64,000 bases of DNA, taken from Lycium barbarum. Taxonomy: Eukaryota > Streptophyta > Magnoliopsida > Solanales > Solanaceae. Below, one piece after another: positions 47,622 to 58,556 of the stretch. Under the pieces are notes generated by a model, which had not been told where the DNA came from, did not search any database, and saw only the letters and a list, made by a program, of their open reading frames with translations. How positions within the stretch are numbered: the stretch's first letter is position 1; each line of letters begins with the position of its first letter. A program made the position numbers and the translations under genes. The stretch lies in contig NC_083337.1 of the NCBI RefSeq assembly GCF_019175385.1, forward strand, positions 19,515,885 to 19,579,884, read 5' to 3'.

Positions 47622-50600
47622 TTATGATTTTGACGTCTCATCTTGAACTTCTTCCAAGGGCCGAAATAAATGTGGGTATTTGGATCGCATATTCTCTTCC
47701 GCTTCCCATGTCATTTCCTCTCGATTGTTATTTCTCCACAGAACTTTTATTGAGGCCACTTCTTTGTTTCTAAGCCTCCGTACTTGCCTATCTAATATGG
47801 CAATGGGTATTTCATCATAAGTTAACTTTTCTGTCACTTGAATATCATTCACTGGGACGATCCTCGTAGGATCTCCAACACACTTCCGAAGCATCGAGAC
47901 ATGAAATACTAGATGGACTGACTCCAAATCTGGAGGTAGATCTAGCTCATAGGCCACTTTGCCTATTTTACGCACAATTTCGTATGGCCCAATATACCGG
48001 GGACTGAGCTTCCCCTTTTTGCCAAATCTCATCACGCCCTTCATCGGCGACACTATCAAGAATACCCAATCTTTCACTTCGAACTCTAAGTCTCTTCGAC
48101 GATTATCCGCATAGGACTTCTGACGACTTTGACCTGCTACCAACCGATCTTGTATGAGCTTAACTTTCTCTATTTCTTGCTGGACCAAGTCTGGCCCTAT
48201 CAACTTAGCTTCTCCGGTTTCAAACCACCCAATTGGGGATCTACACTTTCGCCCATATAGAGCTTCATACGGTGCCATTTGAATGCTAGAATGATAACTG
48301 TTATTGTAAGCAAACTCAATGAGTGGCAAATGGTCATCCCAATTTCCTCCAAAATCTATCATATATGCCCGTAACATATCTTCAAGAATCTGAATAGTAC
48401 GTTCAGCTTACCCATCGGTCTGTGGGTGAAATGTTGTGCTTAGGCGCACTTGGGTCCCTATACCTTCTTGGAAAGACCCCCAAAACTTGGTTGTAAACTG
48501 AGTTCCTCTATCGGAGATAATAGATACTGGAACGCCATGGAGTCTCACTATCTCTTTAAGATAAAGCTTGGCATAATCTTCTGCCATATAGGTCGTTCTG
48601 ACTGGTAAGAAATGTGCTGACTTTGTGAGCCTATCCACGATCACCAATATAGAATCATATTTACATCGAGAACGGGGTAACCCTGTAATGAAATCCATAT
48701 TAATCACTTCCCACTTCCAAGTTGGGATTTCTATAGCTTACAATAAGCCACCCGGCTTTTGGTGTTCTATCTTCACTTGTTGGCAATTAGGACACTGAGC
48801 TACGAATTCCTCTACGTCTTTCTTCATCCCATTCCACCAATATATAGTCTTAAGATCATGATACATTTCCTTCTGAGGGAGTGTATCTCTGTACTACATT
48901 AGCATGGGATCCTCATATTGTCGCTCTTTTACTTCCGCTACTAACGATGAAACTGCTGAATTCTGAATAGTAGCTCCGCTGCTACCTGAGTCCACCACTC
49001 GGACTCCTAGGCTAGCTAACTGCTGAAGATCACGGGCCATCTCTTTCTTTTCTGGTCGTACATCACTTAGACTTCCCATCGACCTAAGGCTAAGAGCATC
49101 AGCCACAACATTTACCTTTCCGGGGTGGTACAAGATTTCGACATCATAGTCTTTTAGCAACTCTAGCCATCGTCGTTGCCGCAAATTCAACTCTTTCTGC
49201 TTGAAGATGTACTGGAGACTCTTGTGATCTGTATAAATATCCACGTGGACACCATATAAGTAATGTCTCCATATCTTTAAAGCATGGACCACCGCGGCCA
49301 ATTCTAAGTCATGGGTAGGATAATTCTGCTCATGTTTCCGTAATTGTCTAGAAGCATACGCAATCACCTTACCATTTTGCATCAATACACAGCCTAGCCC
49401 GACGCCTGAAGCATCACAATAAATAACATATCCTTCCAATCCCTCTGGAAGTGTCAAGACTGGGGCTGAAGTCAGTCGGTCTTTCAACTCTTGGAAACTA
49501 CGCTCGCAAGCATCTGTCCATTGAAACTTAGCTGACTTCTGAGTCAACTTGGTGAGCGGTGCAGAAATAGAAGAGAAACCCTCAACAAATCTTCTGTAAT
49601 AACCTGCTAAGCCCAAAAAGCTACGAACCTCCGTAGGTGTCAAGGGCCTTGGCCAAGTCTTCACTGCCTCAATCTTTTGGCTATCCACTCGAATACCGTC
49701 AGCTGCAACAATGTGGCCCAGAAATGCCACTGAGTTCAACCAAAACTCGCATTTGGAAAACTTCGCGAATAACTCTCGGGCTCGAAGAATTCGAAGGACA
49801 ATTCGCAAATGATCCGTATGCTCGTCCTCGGATCTAGAATACACTAAGATGTCATCGATGAATACAATTACAAATAGATCCAGAAAAGGCCTGAATACAT
49901 TGTTCATTAAGTCCATAAACACTGCCGGGGCATTAGTTAGCCCAAATGACATTACTCGGAACTCAAAATGGCCATACCTTGTTCTGAAAGCCGTCTTAGG
50001 GATATCTTTCTCCCTAACCCTCACTTGGTGATACCCAGACCACAAATCGATCTTTGAAAACCATTTGGCACCTTGCAATTGATCAAACAAATCATCAATC
50101 CTCGGGAGGGGATACTTGTTCTTAATCGTCACTTTATTCAATTGTCGATAATCAATGCACATTCTCAAGGAGCCATCCTTCTTCCGGACGAACAATACGG
50201 GTGCTCCCCACGGGGATGAACTAGGCCTAATGAAGCCTTTTTCAAGCAAGTCTTTCAATTGCTCCTTCAACTCTTTCAACTCTGCGGGTGCCATCATATA
50301 GGGAGGAATAGATATGGGTTTAGTGTCTGGCAACACGTCAATAGCAAAATCAATCTCCCGCTCGGGAGGAAGGCCTGGAAGCTCTTCCGGGAACACATCC
50401 GAAAATTCATTCACTACCGGAACTGACTGAAGAGTCGACGACTCAGCTTCTACATCTTGAACTCGTACTAGGTGACAAAAACACCCTTTCGTGATCATCT
50501 TCCTTGCCTTTAGATAGGAAATAAACCTACCTTTTGGTGATGCCGCATTCCCTTTCCATTCTAAGACTGGTTCTCCCGGAAACTGGAAACGAACCATCTT

Positions 50601-51413
50601 CATTCGGCAATCAACATTGGCATAACAAGAAGCCAACCAATCCATGCCCATAATAACGTCAAAATCTACCATTTCTAGCTCATGCAAATCAATCATGGTA
50701 CGACGATCACAAATCACAATCACATAATTCCTATATACTCGACTAGCTATTACCGAGTCACCCACGGGTGTAGACATCTCAAAAGGTTTGATAGACTCCG
50801 GCTCAATTATAAATCGACCCACAATATATGGAGTAACATATGATAATGTGGAGCCCGGATCAATCAAAGCATATACATCATGAGAGAATACCGATAATAT
50901 ACCTGTGACCACATCAGGAGAAGACTCAAGATCTTGGCGTCCAGCCAAAGCATAAATACGGTGCTGAGGACCGCTAGTACTAGGAGCTCTGCCTCTACCT
51001 CTACCATGGCCGACTGGCGCATGTGAACCTGGCCCCGTAGGGCGTACAGATGTCGAAGATCTGGCTACCGACCCTGATAGCTGGGCCCTACCTCTACCAT
51101 GCACTGAGGGGCAATCACGCATAATATGTCCCGGTCTACCACATGAATAACAACCATCTGAACCTAATCGGCATTGACCCTAATGCGACTTCCCACTCTG
51201 GGAACATCGTGGTATAGGTGGCCTTGATTGGCCTGAATCATCTCTAAACTGGGGTCCTGGATAACTCGGACTCGGCCCTGAACGAGCTGATCTATCAAAT
51301 CTCTGGCCTGAAGCCTGTGGAGGTGCACTAGTCATAGAGTAGCCTGAATGTCTAGGGAACTGCTGCTTGTGCCCGCCTCTGGACTCACTCATCGGGCCTG
51401 AAGATCTGGCCCT
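47622..51413 (-). pseudogene. pol: B1 pol (zinc knuckle, PR, RT, RNase H, integrase, chromodomain)
   Basis: One continuous frame reads zinc knuckle [14 protein letters not shown], then (residues counted from 51122) protease IDPGSTLSY at 87-95, RT with KIDL at 357-360 and FIDD at 421-424, RNase H with YCD at 568-570, DLEL at 605-608 and TDH at 631-633, then integrase (MDFITGLPRSRCKYDSILVI; ISDRGTQF; Glu in AERTIQ) and chromodomain (PIAILDRQVRRLRNKEVASI). All catalytic residues I can check are intact. Stops lie at 51180 (TAG), 48894 (TAG), 48738 (TAA) and 48408 (TAA); the last three stand where relatives have Gln. No frameshift is seen. Confidence 0.95.
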
Positions 51414-51970
51414 CTAGCTATGTCCCCGATCTTGCTCACGCTCACTTCTCCGCTGCTGTAGGCTTTCCTCTAAGTTCTGAGCATATGCCTGCATGCGTGC
51501 AATATCCATACCGTCCTGAAGGGACGCAGTCAAGCATTTATCCATCAAGTATGGCCCTAGGCCTTTCAAGAACCGGTGCACCCAATCGCCCATATCCGCT
51601 ACCATGGCCGAAGCATACCTAGCCAAGGAATTGAAGCAGAGACTATACTCTGTAGCACTCATGCTACCTTGCCTCAAATTCAAGAATTTATCGGCCCTAG
51701 CTCGCCGAACTTCTGGGGGCATATAATGACGGAGAAAAGCATCAACAAACTCTTGCCATACCGGTGGAGGTGCATTGACTCCCCGCGTGGAGGAGCTGGA
51801 GCTGAGGCTCCCACGTGCTCCTCGGTAATAGGCACTGTCTGGGAGGACTGAGATTGAGCCGCACTCTGGGACTCATCTTCCTCTACTACCGGTGGCGGTG
51901 CTCTTTCAGCCCGCTTTTCTGTCACCGTCTTGCCCTTTTGGGCTGCTGTAGCCTTTTTATTTTTAGGCAT
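51414..51970 (-). pseudogene. gag: B1 gag with internal deletion
   Basis: It starts at ATG 51970 (MPKNKKATAAQKGKTVTEKR, then Pro/Ala/Gln-rich). Around 51785 the frame changes and the sequence goes straight to NAPPPVWQEFVDAFLRHYMP and the downstream capsid part (PEVRRARADKFLNLRQGSMS). The N-terminal capsid half normally found between them is missing, so a deletion with frame change is inferred. The part ends at a TAG (51414-51416). The remaining tail and the zinc knuckle follow in the same frame as pol, suggesting a fused Gag-Pol. Confidence 0.85.
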
Positions 51971-52164
51971 CTCTGAAATACACCACACACGATTTAGGAA
52001 CAAGAATTTCTTACATCATAGCTCTATCGCACGATTATTATGAAAAAAGAAGGTCATATATTCCTAAAATGTCCGCAACTTCTCGTTTATAAGAGTGGCG
52101 CGCAACACACCCATAACCAAGACTCTACTAGACACGGCTCGTAGACACATCCTAGGACTGAACT

Positions 52165-52176
52165 GCTCTGATACCA
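52165..52176 (-). other. B1 primer-binding site (initiator tRNA-Met)
   Basis: Plus-strand GCTCTGATACCA, the exact complement of TGGTATCAGAGC, four bases from the 5' LTR. Confidence 0.95.
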
Positions 52177-52180
52177 CTTT

Positions 52181-54579
52181 TGTCACGACCCGGCTAGGGG
52201 GCCGCGACGAGCACCCTGTGCTACCCCACCCGGGCACCCCCTTATCGTACATAACATAACATCTAGGTGAACCATAAGTCAATTCGTGCTTTTCTTATCG
52301 TTAATCATATTGATCCCATTAGACGACTATCATCATTTAACATATCATAGGCATTTATGCCACATCATAAGTACAAGGCCGACATGGCTAACAAAAGATG
52401 TACAAAACATGGGCCGACATGGCCGAACATCTCTACCCACATACACATGACTACGACCCTCTAAGAGTATGACATATCGTATGAGCGGGATAGGACCCCG
52501 CTCTGCCCATAATTATATACACAAAAGAATAAGTACCCAAAAGCTACGGCTCCGAAAGAAATGGAGCTCTGCTATGCAATCCCTGAATAAGCAGCTATAG
52601 ATCAAGTCTGTCTCACTGTGCACCTGCGGGCATGACGCAGCGTTCATAAATAAAAGGACGTCAGTACGAAGAATGTACTGAGTATGTAAAGCATGATCAA
52701 CATCAATATAGAACAATAATATATATCATATGAGAATAGCATAGGAGGGGAGACAGTAATATCATCATCATCATGTCGCTTACTTGCATACATCGTCGTT
52801 CGTATCCCATAATAACAGCCATACCACTTTGTGTTCATATTCGTAAACATGCCCTTACTAAGTCTTATCACACTCATATTCATATTATATACATGGTCAT
52901 ATCATATACATAGTATTTACATAGCATACCCAACCTCGTAGGATCGGTGTGTCATACATACTTGGCCAACCAAGGCTCAAGATCATACATACCTGGCCCT
53001 ACCAAGGCGTCAGGGTTATCTGTACCATCTGCAGAGGTGTGCGCGCGTTTCGTAATCGTATACATACTTTATACATAGTCATATACATATAGTCTTACCC
53101 GGCATCATAAGCTCGGGGTCTTATCATAGCCCTTCATAGGCATACATATACATATATCATAGCTCGTAAGCATCTCTAATCTCATTTTACTCTCATCATC
53201 ATTACTATCCTCATCGTTATCGTTACATCTACATTATAGACTTACTCGTCGTACGAGGAACATAGTATAATCATAGTACATATCAAGGGTCGTGAGCTTA
53301 TGAGCTCGGAATGTCAACCATGTGAAGACAACATACTCATATAGAGGAATTAGGAATTTGGCCAAGAACCATGCCTTGTGAAAGAAGGGTTAGCCTTACA
53401 TACCTTTCCGTCGAATTAATCTACACTTGCACGTTCCCTTCCAATGCTAGCGTTTATACCTTCATTAATATCATAACAATGGCCATTAGTCATTCACATT
53501 ATCCACATTATCTAGATTTCTCAATTTGCCTCTAATCCACCCACATTCATGGTCATAACACCCAACTTCGTCCATTCATCTAAAGTGTCTAGTTCATGAT
53601 CTTAGTACCATTTATAATACATTCTTATAGTAACACAACAACATTCATAACTCAATTCAAACTATTTCTCAAAATGTCACTATTCATCATTCATGACCTA
53701 GTTGACCACATTTTCTACAATCCATGTATTTTAATTCTCCAATACCTTAAACATCTTGTAAAAATCACGAATCTTACATTAGAAGTTGTAGGAACAAGCT
53801 TTGGTTGATAATACTCCTCTTTGAGCAAAACCCTAGTTTTTCTCCATTTGGATTTCTTGACTTGGATGATCCTTGATGATTCCCTTATCCTTGATTCACT
53901 TGTCTTAATGTTATTGATGGCTTATAATTCTTGAAAACTCATATAATAAATGTAGAGAGAAATTTTAGAGAGAAGTGGTGTAATGTTATAATGAAATAAA
54001 ATAAGTCTTGATCCTCATATTTAATGAATTGGAAAATCTGTGCTGGGTGAACAGTGGTCGTCCATGGAGGTTTACAGACCGTATTCCACTATACGGCTCG
54101 TCATCCATGGGCGTATTTAGCCATTTCCAGAACCAGAAGCTGGGCTGCCTTCATGGTGGTTTACGACCATGGTTTACGGGTCGTAAATCACTTTACGACC
54201 CATCCACCAGGTTGTATTTAAACATTTCCTCGGCTGGCAGAAAGTCGAAGCCTTGCATGGCAGTTTACGACTGCCAGTTTACGGACCGTATTGCACTTTA
54301 CGGTCCATATTTTGCAATATACGACCACTGGGCAGTTGCAATTCTGCAACTTCCCATATTTCTTAGACTTCTCATTTTTAATCACCCCCGTCCATGCACA
54401 TGTATTGCTCACCTTGTATTTCATCTTAACTTAGCCAACTTCTTCGTCTCACATCGAATACCTTCGAAATCTCGCCTAAGGTTATCAACGTCGTTTCTTG
54501 CTCATAGACATCATGCACTCATATTCATCACTAGTTTATCCACTTGCGTACCAACGGAAAAAATTTCCGAGGTGTAACA
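52181..54579 (-). repeat. B1 5' LTR
   Basis: Same ends as the 3' LTR. Palindrome cluster at about 54060-54330, where several CGG/CCG cores have decayed to CGA or CCA compared with the 3' LTR. Hairpin module at 52641-52680. Confidence 0.97.
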
Positions 54580-54584
54580 TAAAG

Positions 54585-55269
54585 ACAGTGGGACTGAGAG
54601 CTGTAGCAAACAAGAGACCTACATATTTCAAAAAGGTCATCATTAAAGTTGCAAGGTCAGCAGCAAAAGCTAATCTCTGTACGAATGAGCTTAAGCCTAA
54701 GCATCAACTAGTCTTCGAGTTTGTCAGCAAAGTGCTTTTGCCAATGATGGAGGGATGATCTACTGTCACGGTGGCAGGCCTAGTTCTAATGGATGATCTT
54801 ACATCTTTTGAATTAATCAAATTGCTGGCCATCATGATAGAGAGAATGAGTAAGGTGGCGCGAATTGTGCAAGGAAGACCTGGTCTCCCGTATGGATTTG
54901 TCTTAACGAAAGTCCTTGCGCACTTTAATGTAAGAACGGGTAGAGCCTCCTTGGGAACTGAGGACCATGTGTTCTCTCTAGCCACCTTGAAGGAGTGTGA
55001 GTTTGTGCCACAGGGACCAAGTGCTGGAAGTCTATCCACCATCTTTATTATAATTGAAGCTCAAGAAGCGGCAAATGCAGAAATCAAACAACTCAGGGAG
55101 CAAAATTCCCTTCTAAAAGCCCAACTGGCTGAACGACCGAAAGAACCAGGTTCCGGGGAGAAGCAGAAGAAGAAATTGAGAAGCTACGAGTAGAGAGGGA
55201 GCAGTTGAGAACTTAAGTGGACGCACTCAGAGATGAGATGATAAAGGATCGCCAAGTCCATAGAAATTG
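54585..55269 (+). pseudogene. N second ORF, C-terminal part with coiled coil
   Basis: With B1 and one TAAAG removed, the frame continues in phase from 45020: RAVANKRPTYFKKVIIKVAR, VFEFVSKVLLPMMEG, then a TGA at 54756-54758, then VLMDDLTSFELIKLLAIMIE and YGFVLTKVLAHFNVRTGRAS. The tail is a heptad-like coiled coil (EAQEAANAEIKQLREQNSLL, then EIEKLRVEREQLR in a shifted frame) ending near 55269. Function is unknown; the coiled coil suggests self-association or binding to Gag. Confidence 0.6.
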
Positions 55270-55910
55270 ACCTATACTTGCTCAGCCCCTTCAAGTCTCT
55301 ACACTGTCCAGAAATTCCTTCCTAGCCCCCATCCCTTTTGTAAAAAATTGAAGTCACCTTTTCCTGAATTTTGGCAGATTTGTAGTTTAACTATCATCTG
55401 TGTATACTGAATTGATTACAATCTGCACTTGTGCTGATTTATCTATTGGCATATTGTTGTGTTCCTATGCATTATTGCTAGCTTGCTTTCCTCTATCTTA
55501 CTCGTGATTATGTTACCCCTGTGGCTCTGAGTTAATATATCTGACCTTCTTGTTGGTTGTGCTTTAATCTTTCAGATGATGCCACGAGGGGGAAGATGTA
55601 TTTGTGCAGTGAAAAAAGTGAACTGAACTGAACATGTGATGATTAAGGGGAAAGGCATGTCGAATAAATGATTGTCATGCTGTAAATTCATAACTATGGG
55701 AATATGTGCTGAGCAAGGGGGAAGAATTGGAAGATTGATATGTGATGATATTATGGCAATTTTTTACTTCTAGTTGAAAATGGTATTATGTTGATAATAT
55801 ATTGCAGGTGCCTTGGCAATAATGGTCTGCTTCGCAGGGGGAACAAGTGGGAAGGTGGCTCTCAGGGGGTACATAGTCTGTGAGTTTGTCATCATCAAAA
55901 AAGGAGAAAT
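55270..55910 (+). other. N 3' untranslated region and polypurine tract
   Basis: No coding sequence. It ends GTTTGTCATCATCAAAAAAG then GAGAAAT against the 3' LTR; this purine-rich tract (about 55897-55910) is typical of copia elements. Confidence 0.75.
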
Positions 55911-56785
55911 TGATAAGTCCAAGTGCTTTTTGTTTTTATGATTGTCAAACTACTTTAGAACCAGATAGAGACGTGGTCTGTAACCTGCTCTCTGTGCACC
56001 TTGCACTGTCAGTAGAGAAAAGTTGTAAAGCCGAGCCACTTGTTGCACACAGGTACAGCTGTGAGTTGGCCCATGCTTCAGGTTAAAGTGGATGAGTGGT
56101 CTCTATTCATCCCGCATTCTCCCACTATATATAAAACATGATGGCAACATATTGAGCAGACTTGAAAACCTAATCAAAATCGAGCAAATACTTGCCCTCA
56201 CAAGTTCTAAAGTTCTCTCAAGAACAAGTCACTTGCAAAACTGAAGAACCTGATCCAGACACAGATTTAGTCTAAAGTTCTTTATGTTGTTGTAAGTCTT
56301 TATTCGTATGTGCTCAAATTGTAAACCTTCTATTCTATGTTAAGAAGCTGGTTGTAGGTGTTTTGAAAAGTCTCAAAGTGTACTTGCTGGAAGTGTGTTT
56401 CCATAAGCTTTTGAGTCGTACAATAGGCTAGAGTTAGTCTAGGTGTATTAGTGGTCCTTAGCTAGAGTTAGCTAAGTGGAGGTTTTTGCAATCGGAGTAT
56501 TGCAAGTGTTGAGAGACTACGGACGTTAGTTCCTAGTTTACAAAAGAGTCATTGTAAGGGTGAGGGGTTATGGGAGTTAATTCCTAGCTTACGATAAAGT
56601 TGTAACTTGAAGTTTCTCGTGTAGTGGAGTTGAAATCCTACTGGGGTAGGTCGTGATTTTTAGTCCCTTGAGCAAGGCGTTTTCCACGGTAAAATCTTGA
56701 CTTCTGTACTTACTGCATTGCATAAGAGAAGTGGTACTCAACCAGGTCCCTTATACTGTGTTTGGTGGACGCATAGCCAATATCA
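55911..56785 (+). repeat. N 3' LTR
   Basis: It begins TGATAAGTCC and ends AATATCA before CTAGG. Roughly 90 percent like the 5' LTR by eye. Confidence 0.9.
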
Positions 56786-56790
56786 CTAGG

Positions 56791-57014
56791 CAACTCTTTG
56801 AATCTCAGGTTTTGATCAGACGGTGGACTTACGGCCCGTACCTCTATTGTATGGTCCGTAAGTCACTCCACAAGTGAAAGTTTTTGTTGAAACTTATTCA
56901 TTTTGATTATCTTAACCTCTAACCCTTACTACACTTTCTTAACACTAGTTTTAACCATCGCTATCCCTTTAAATGTCCACAATCCTCTGAGTTCATCTTA
57001 ACTTACCTGCGACA
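56791..57014 (-). repeat. LTR F, segment 3 (5' end)
   Basis: It holds a palindrome pair, CTTACGG (56828-56834) and CCGTAAG (56856-56862), close to the 5' end, as expected for the U3 cluster. Its right border at about 57014 is placed where copia RT resumes. Confidence 0.6.
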
Positions 57015-57016
57015 CA

Positions 57017-57527
57017 TCCTGACGTGAAAGTTCGAGGCATTTCATTAAAGCAGGCTCCAAGAGAATGGTACGAGAGGTTGTCAAAATTCCTTCTTGAGAA
57101 TGTGTTCATAAGAGGTAAGATTAATAACACCTTCTTCTTGATGAAGGAAAACATAAGTCTACTAACTGTTTCAAAATATGTGGATGATATCATTTTTGTT
57201 GTTACAAACGAGACTTTGTGTAATGAGTTTGCTAAACTTATGGGGAGTGAATTTGAGATGAGTATGATGGAAGAACTAAACTTCTTCTTGGGACTTCAAG
57301 TAAAACTAATTGAGGATGATACAATAATTCAACAACAAAAGTACATCAAGAAGCTATCAAAACGATTTGACATAGATAATAAAAGGATCATTAATACTCT
57401 TATAGTTACTTCCACTCGACTTGACAAAGACAAACTTGGTCCTTTGGTTGAAGAAAAGAAGTATAGAGGTATGATTGACTCCTTGTTATACTTGATTGCA
57501 AGCATGATTGCTATTTTATTTAGTGTT
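57017..57527 (+). pseudogene. pol: P: C-terminal half of copia RT
   Basis: Continues the RT broken off at 36776: LKQAPREWYERLSKFLLENV, then VSKYVDDIIFVVTNETLCNE with the catalytic Tyr-Val-Asp-Asp intact, MMEELNFFLGLQVKLIEDDT and MYRGMIDSLLYL-type sequence. The frame is open for about 168 codons, unusually clean for this old element. It is cut by LTR G at 57528, before RNase H. Confidence 0.9.
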
Positions 57528-58198
57528 TGTCACGGCCAAAACCCACCCTAAGCGCAACATGCATCCGATGCTATGAACAACACCGGAAGCAACTTATAAA
57601 ATCAATAAACATCTATTCTCTTTCAATAGTCTTTTAATATTTACATATAACCGCCATTTATGGCTAACTGAAAGCATACTCATACTTATAAGAAAACTAG
57701 TGGAAGTTTAATAGAAATAAAATGTCTTAAGCCATGGAAAATGCACCAACAACTACCCATAGCACAACGTCTAACTATGGACCTTCTAAGAACATAAACA
57801 GAGTCTAGCACATCGGGACACAACCTGGAAACTTAAACAATAAAACTAGATAGATAGGGTGTCCCACGAACAAAGGTGTGGGCTCACCAATAAGTCTGGA
57901 AAGCAGCAAGTTCTCTTACTCCGTATGCGTATCACGAACCTTCTCTTCTTCTTTACCTAATATACCATCATCACAAAACTCAGTAAAATCATCAGTGGAA
58001 ACCAATAACAAAGAGGTATAATAATTTTAATCCATTAATTGTTTATCATGTTAAGTCTTCTCACTCATGAGCTCAAGATCATCAACAACCCACTCACAGG
58101 CAACCAAAGTATACCACATGCCAATATAAGCCCAAATCAATGTAATGAAGGGACGACCATATAAGGTTCCCTAAACTGCACAGAAGCACTACATCGAA

Positions 58199-58450
58199 GC
58201 TATCGACCGACGATGGCTATCCTTCCTCCTGAATAGCTAAGAAAAGACCACACCGGGGCTATCAACCCTCGATGACAACTTTTTCAACGGGGCATAACAA
58301 TGTCGGGGCTATCGACCCTCGATAGTGACTGTTTCTCTCAAAAGGCTATTCAAAGAAGGCACCAGAGCAACCAACCCTCGATGATCACTCTTTCTCCTGA
58401 ATGGCTAGGTAAACTTCATCAAAATCCATCGTGACTATCCTTCCTCCGGA
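58199..58450 (-). repeat. Degenerate repeat of about 59 bp
   Basis: Units begin near 58199, 58258, 58308, 58367 and 58417, sharing GCTATCGACCCTCGAT and TTTCTCCTGAATGGCT cores. Spacing is 50-59 bp. Confidence 0.7.
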
Positions 58451-58480
58451 GTAGCTTGGTCAAACACAAACAATACAAAT

Positions 58481-58556
58481 CATGGCATATTAGCCGAATC
58501 AAAAATCATGGCATGGAAGCCGAATCTCAAACCATGACATGAAATCCGAATAGTTT
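58481..58556 (-). repeat. 26-bp tandem repeat, three copies
   Basis: Copies start at 58481, 58507 and 58533 (CATGGCAT and CCGAATC cores). The last copy ends where LTR C was inserted. Confidence 0.85.

Larger units (their letters stand above)
45021..54579 (-). mobile_element. B1: near-complete Ty3/gypsy Tekay-like chromovirus
   Basis: LTRs 45021-47415 (3') and 52181-54579 (5') about 2.4 kb each, perfect TSD TAAAG (45016-45020, 54580-54584), Met primer site and a full-order gag-pol with chromodomain on the minus strand. The two LTRs show 17 differences over the first 490 bp by eye, so it is the youngest complete element here. It is dead through five in-frame stops and a gag deletion. Confidence 0.97.
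40602..56785 (+). mobile_element. N: non-autonomous Ty1/copia-like element carrying a second ORF
   Basis: LTRs of 868 and 875 bp (40602-41469, 55911-56785), perfect TSD CTAGG (40597-40601, 56786-56790), Met-type primer site and a purine tract before the 3' LTR. The interior, about 4.9 kb without the nested B1, has a copia-type gag and an unrelated ORF, but no protease, integrase, RT or RNase H. It is therefore probably mobilised in trans; the related gag in P makes a P-like element a plausible partner (inference). Confidence 0.85.
57528..58556 (-). repeat. LTR G, partial
   Basis: Plus-strand start TGTCACGGCC; predicted TSD GTGTT (57523-57527). It differs from the other families and contains two repeat blocks: about five degenerate units of about 59 bp at 58199-58450 (CTATCGACCCTCGAT core) and three 26-bp units at 58481-58556. 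It is cut by element C. A CCCAC/GTGGG hairpin is at 57863-57882. Confidence 0.65.

Noticed and set aside
49637..50031. Plus-strand ORFs within B1
   Set aside because: Antisense shadows of the RT frame.
54008..54577. 189-codon ORF (and a 148-codon counterpart at 26502-26948) on the plus strand
   Set aside because: It lies antisense to the element in the U3 of family-B LTRs. It is open because of the palindrome cluster, has no known domain, and its frame and length differ between the three LTR copies.
57024..57551. 175-codon copia RT ORF as a functional gene
   Set aside because: It lacks the N-terminal half of RT and all of RNase H and ends in LTR G; only a fragment of P.
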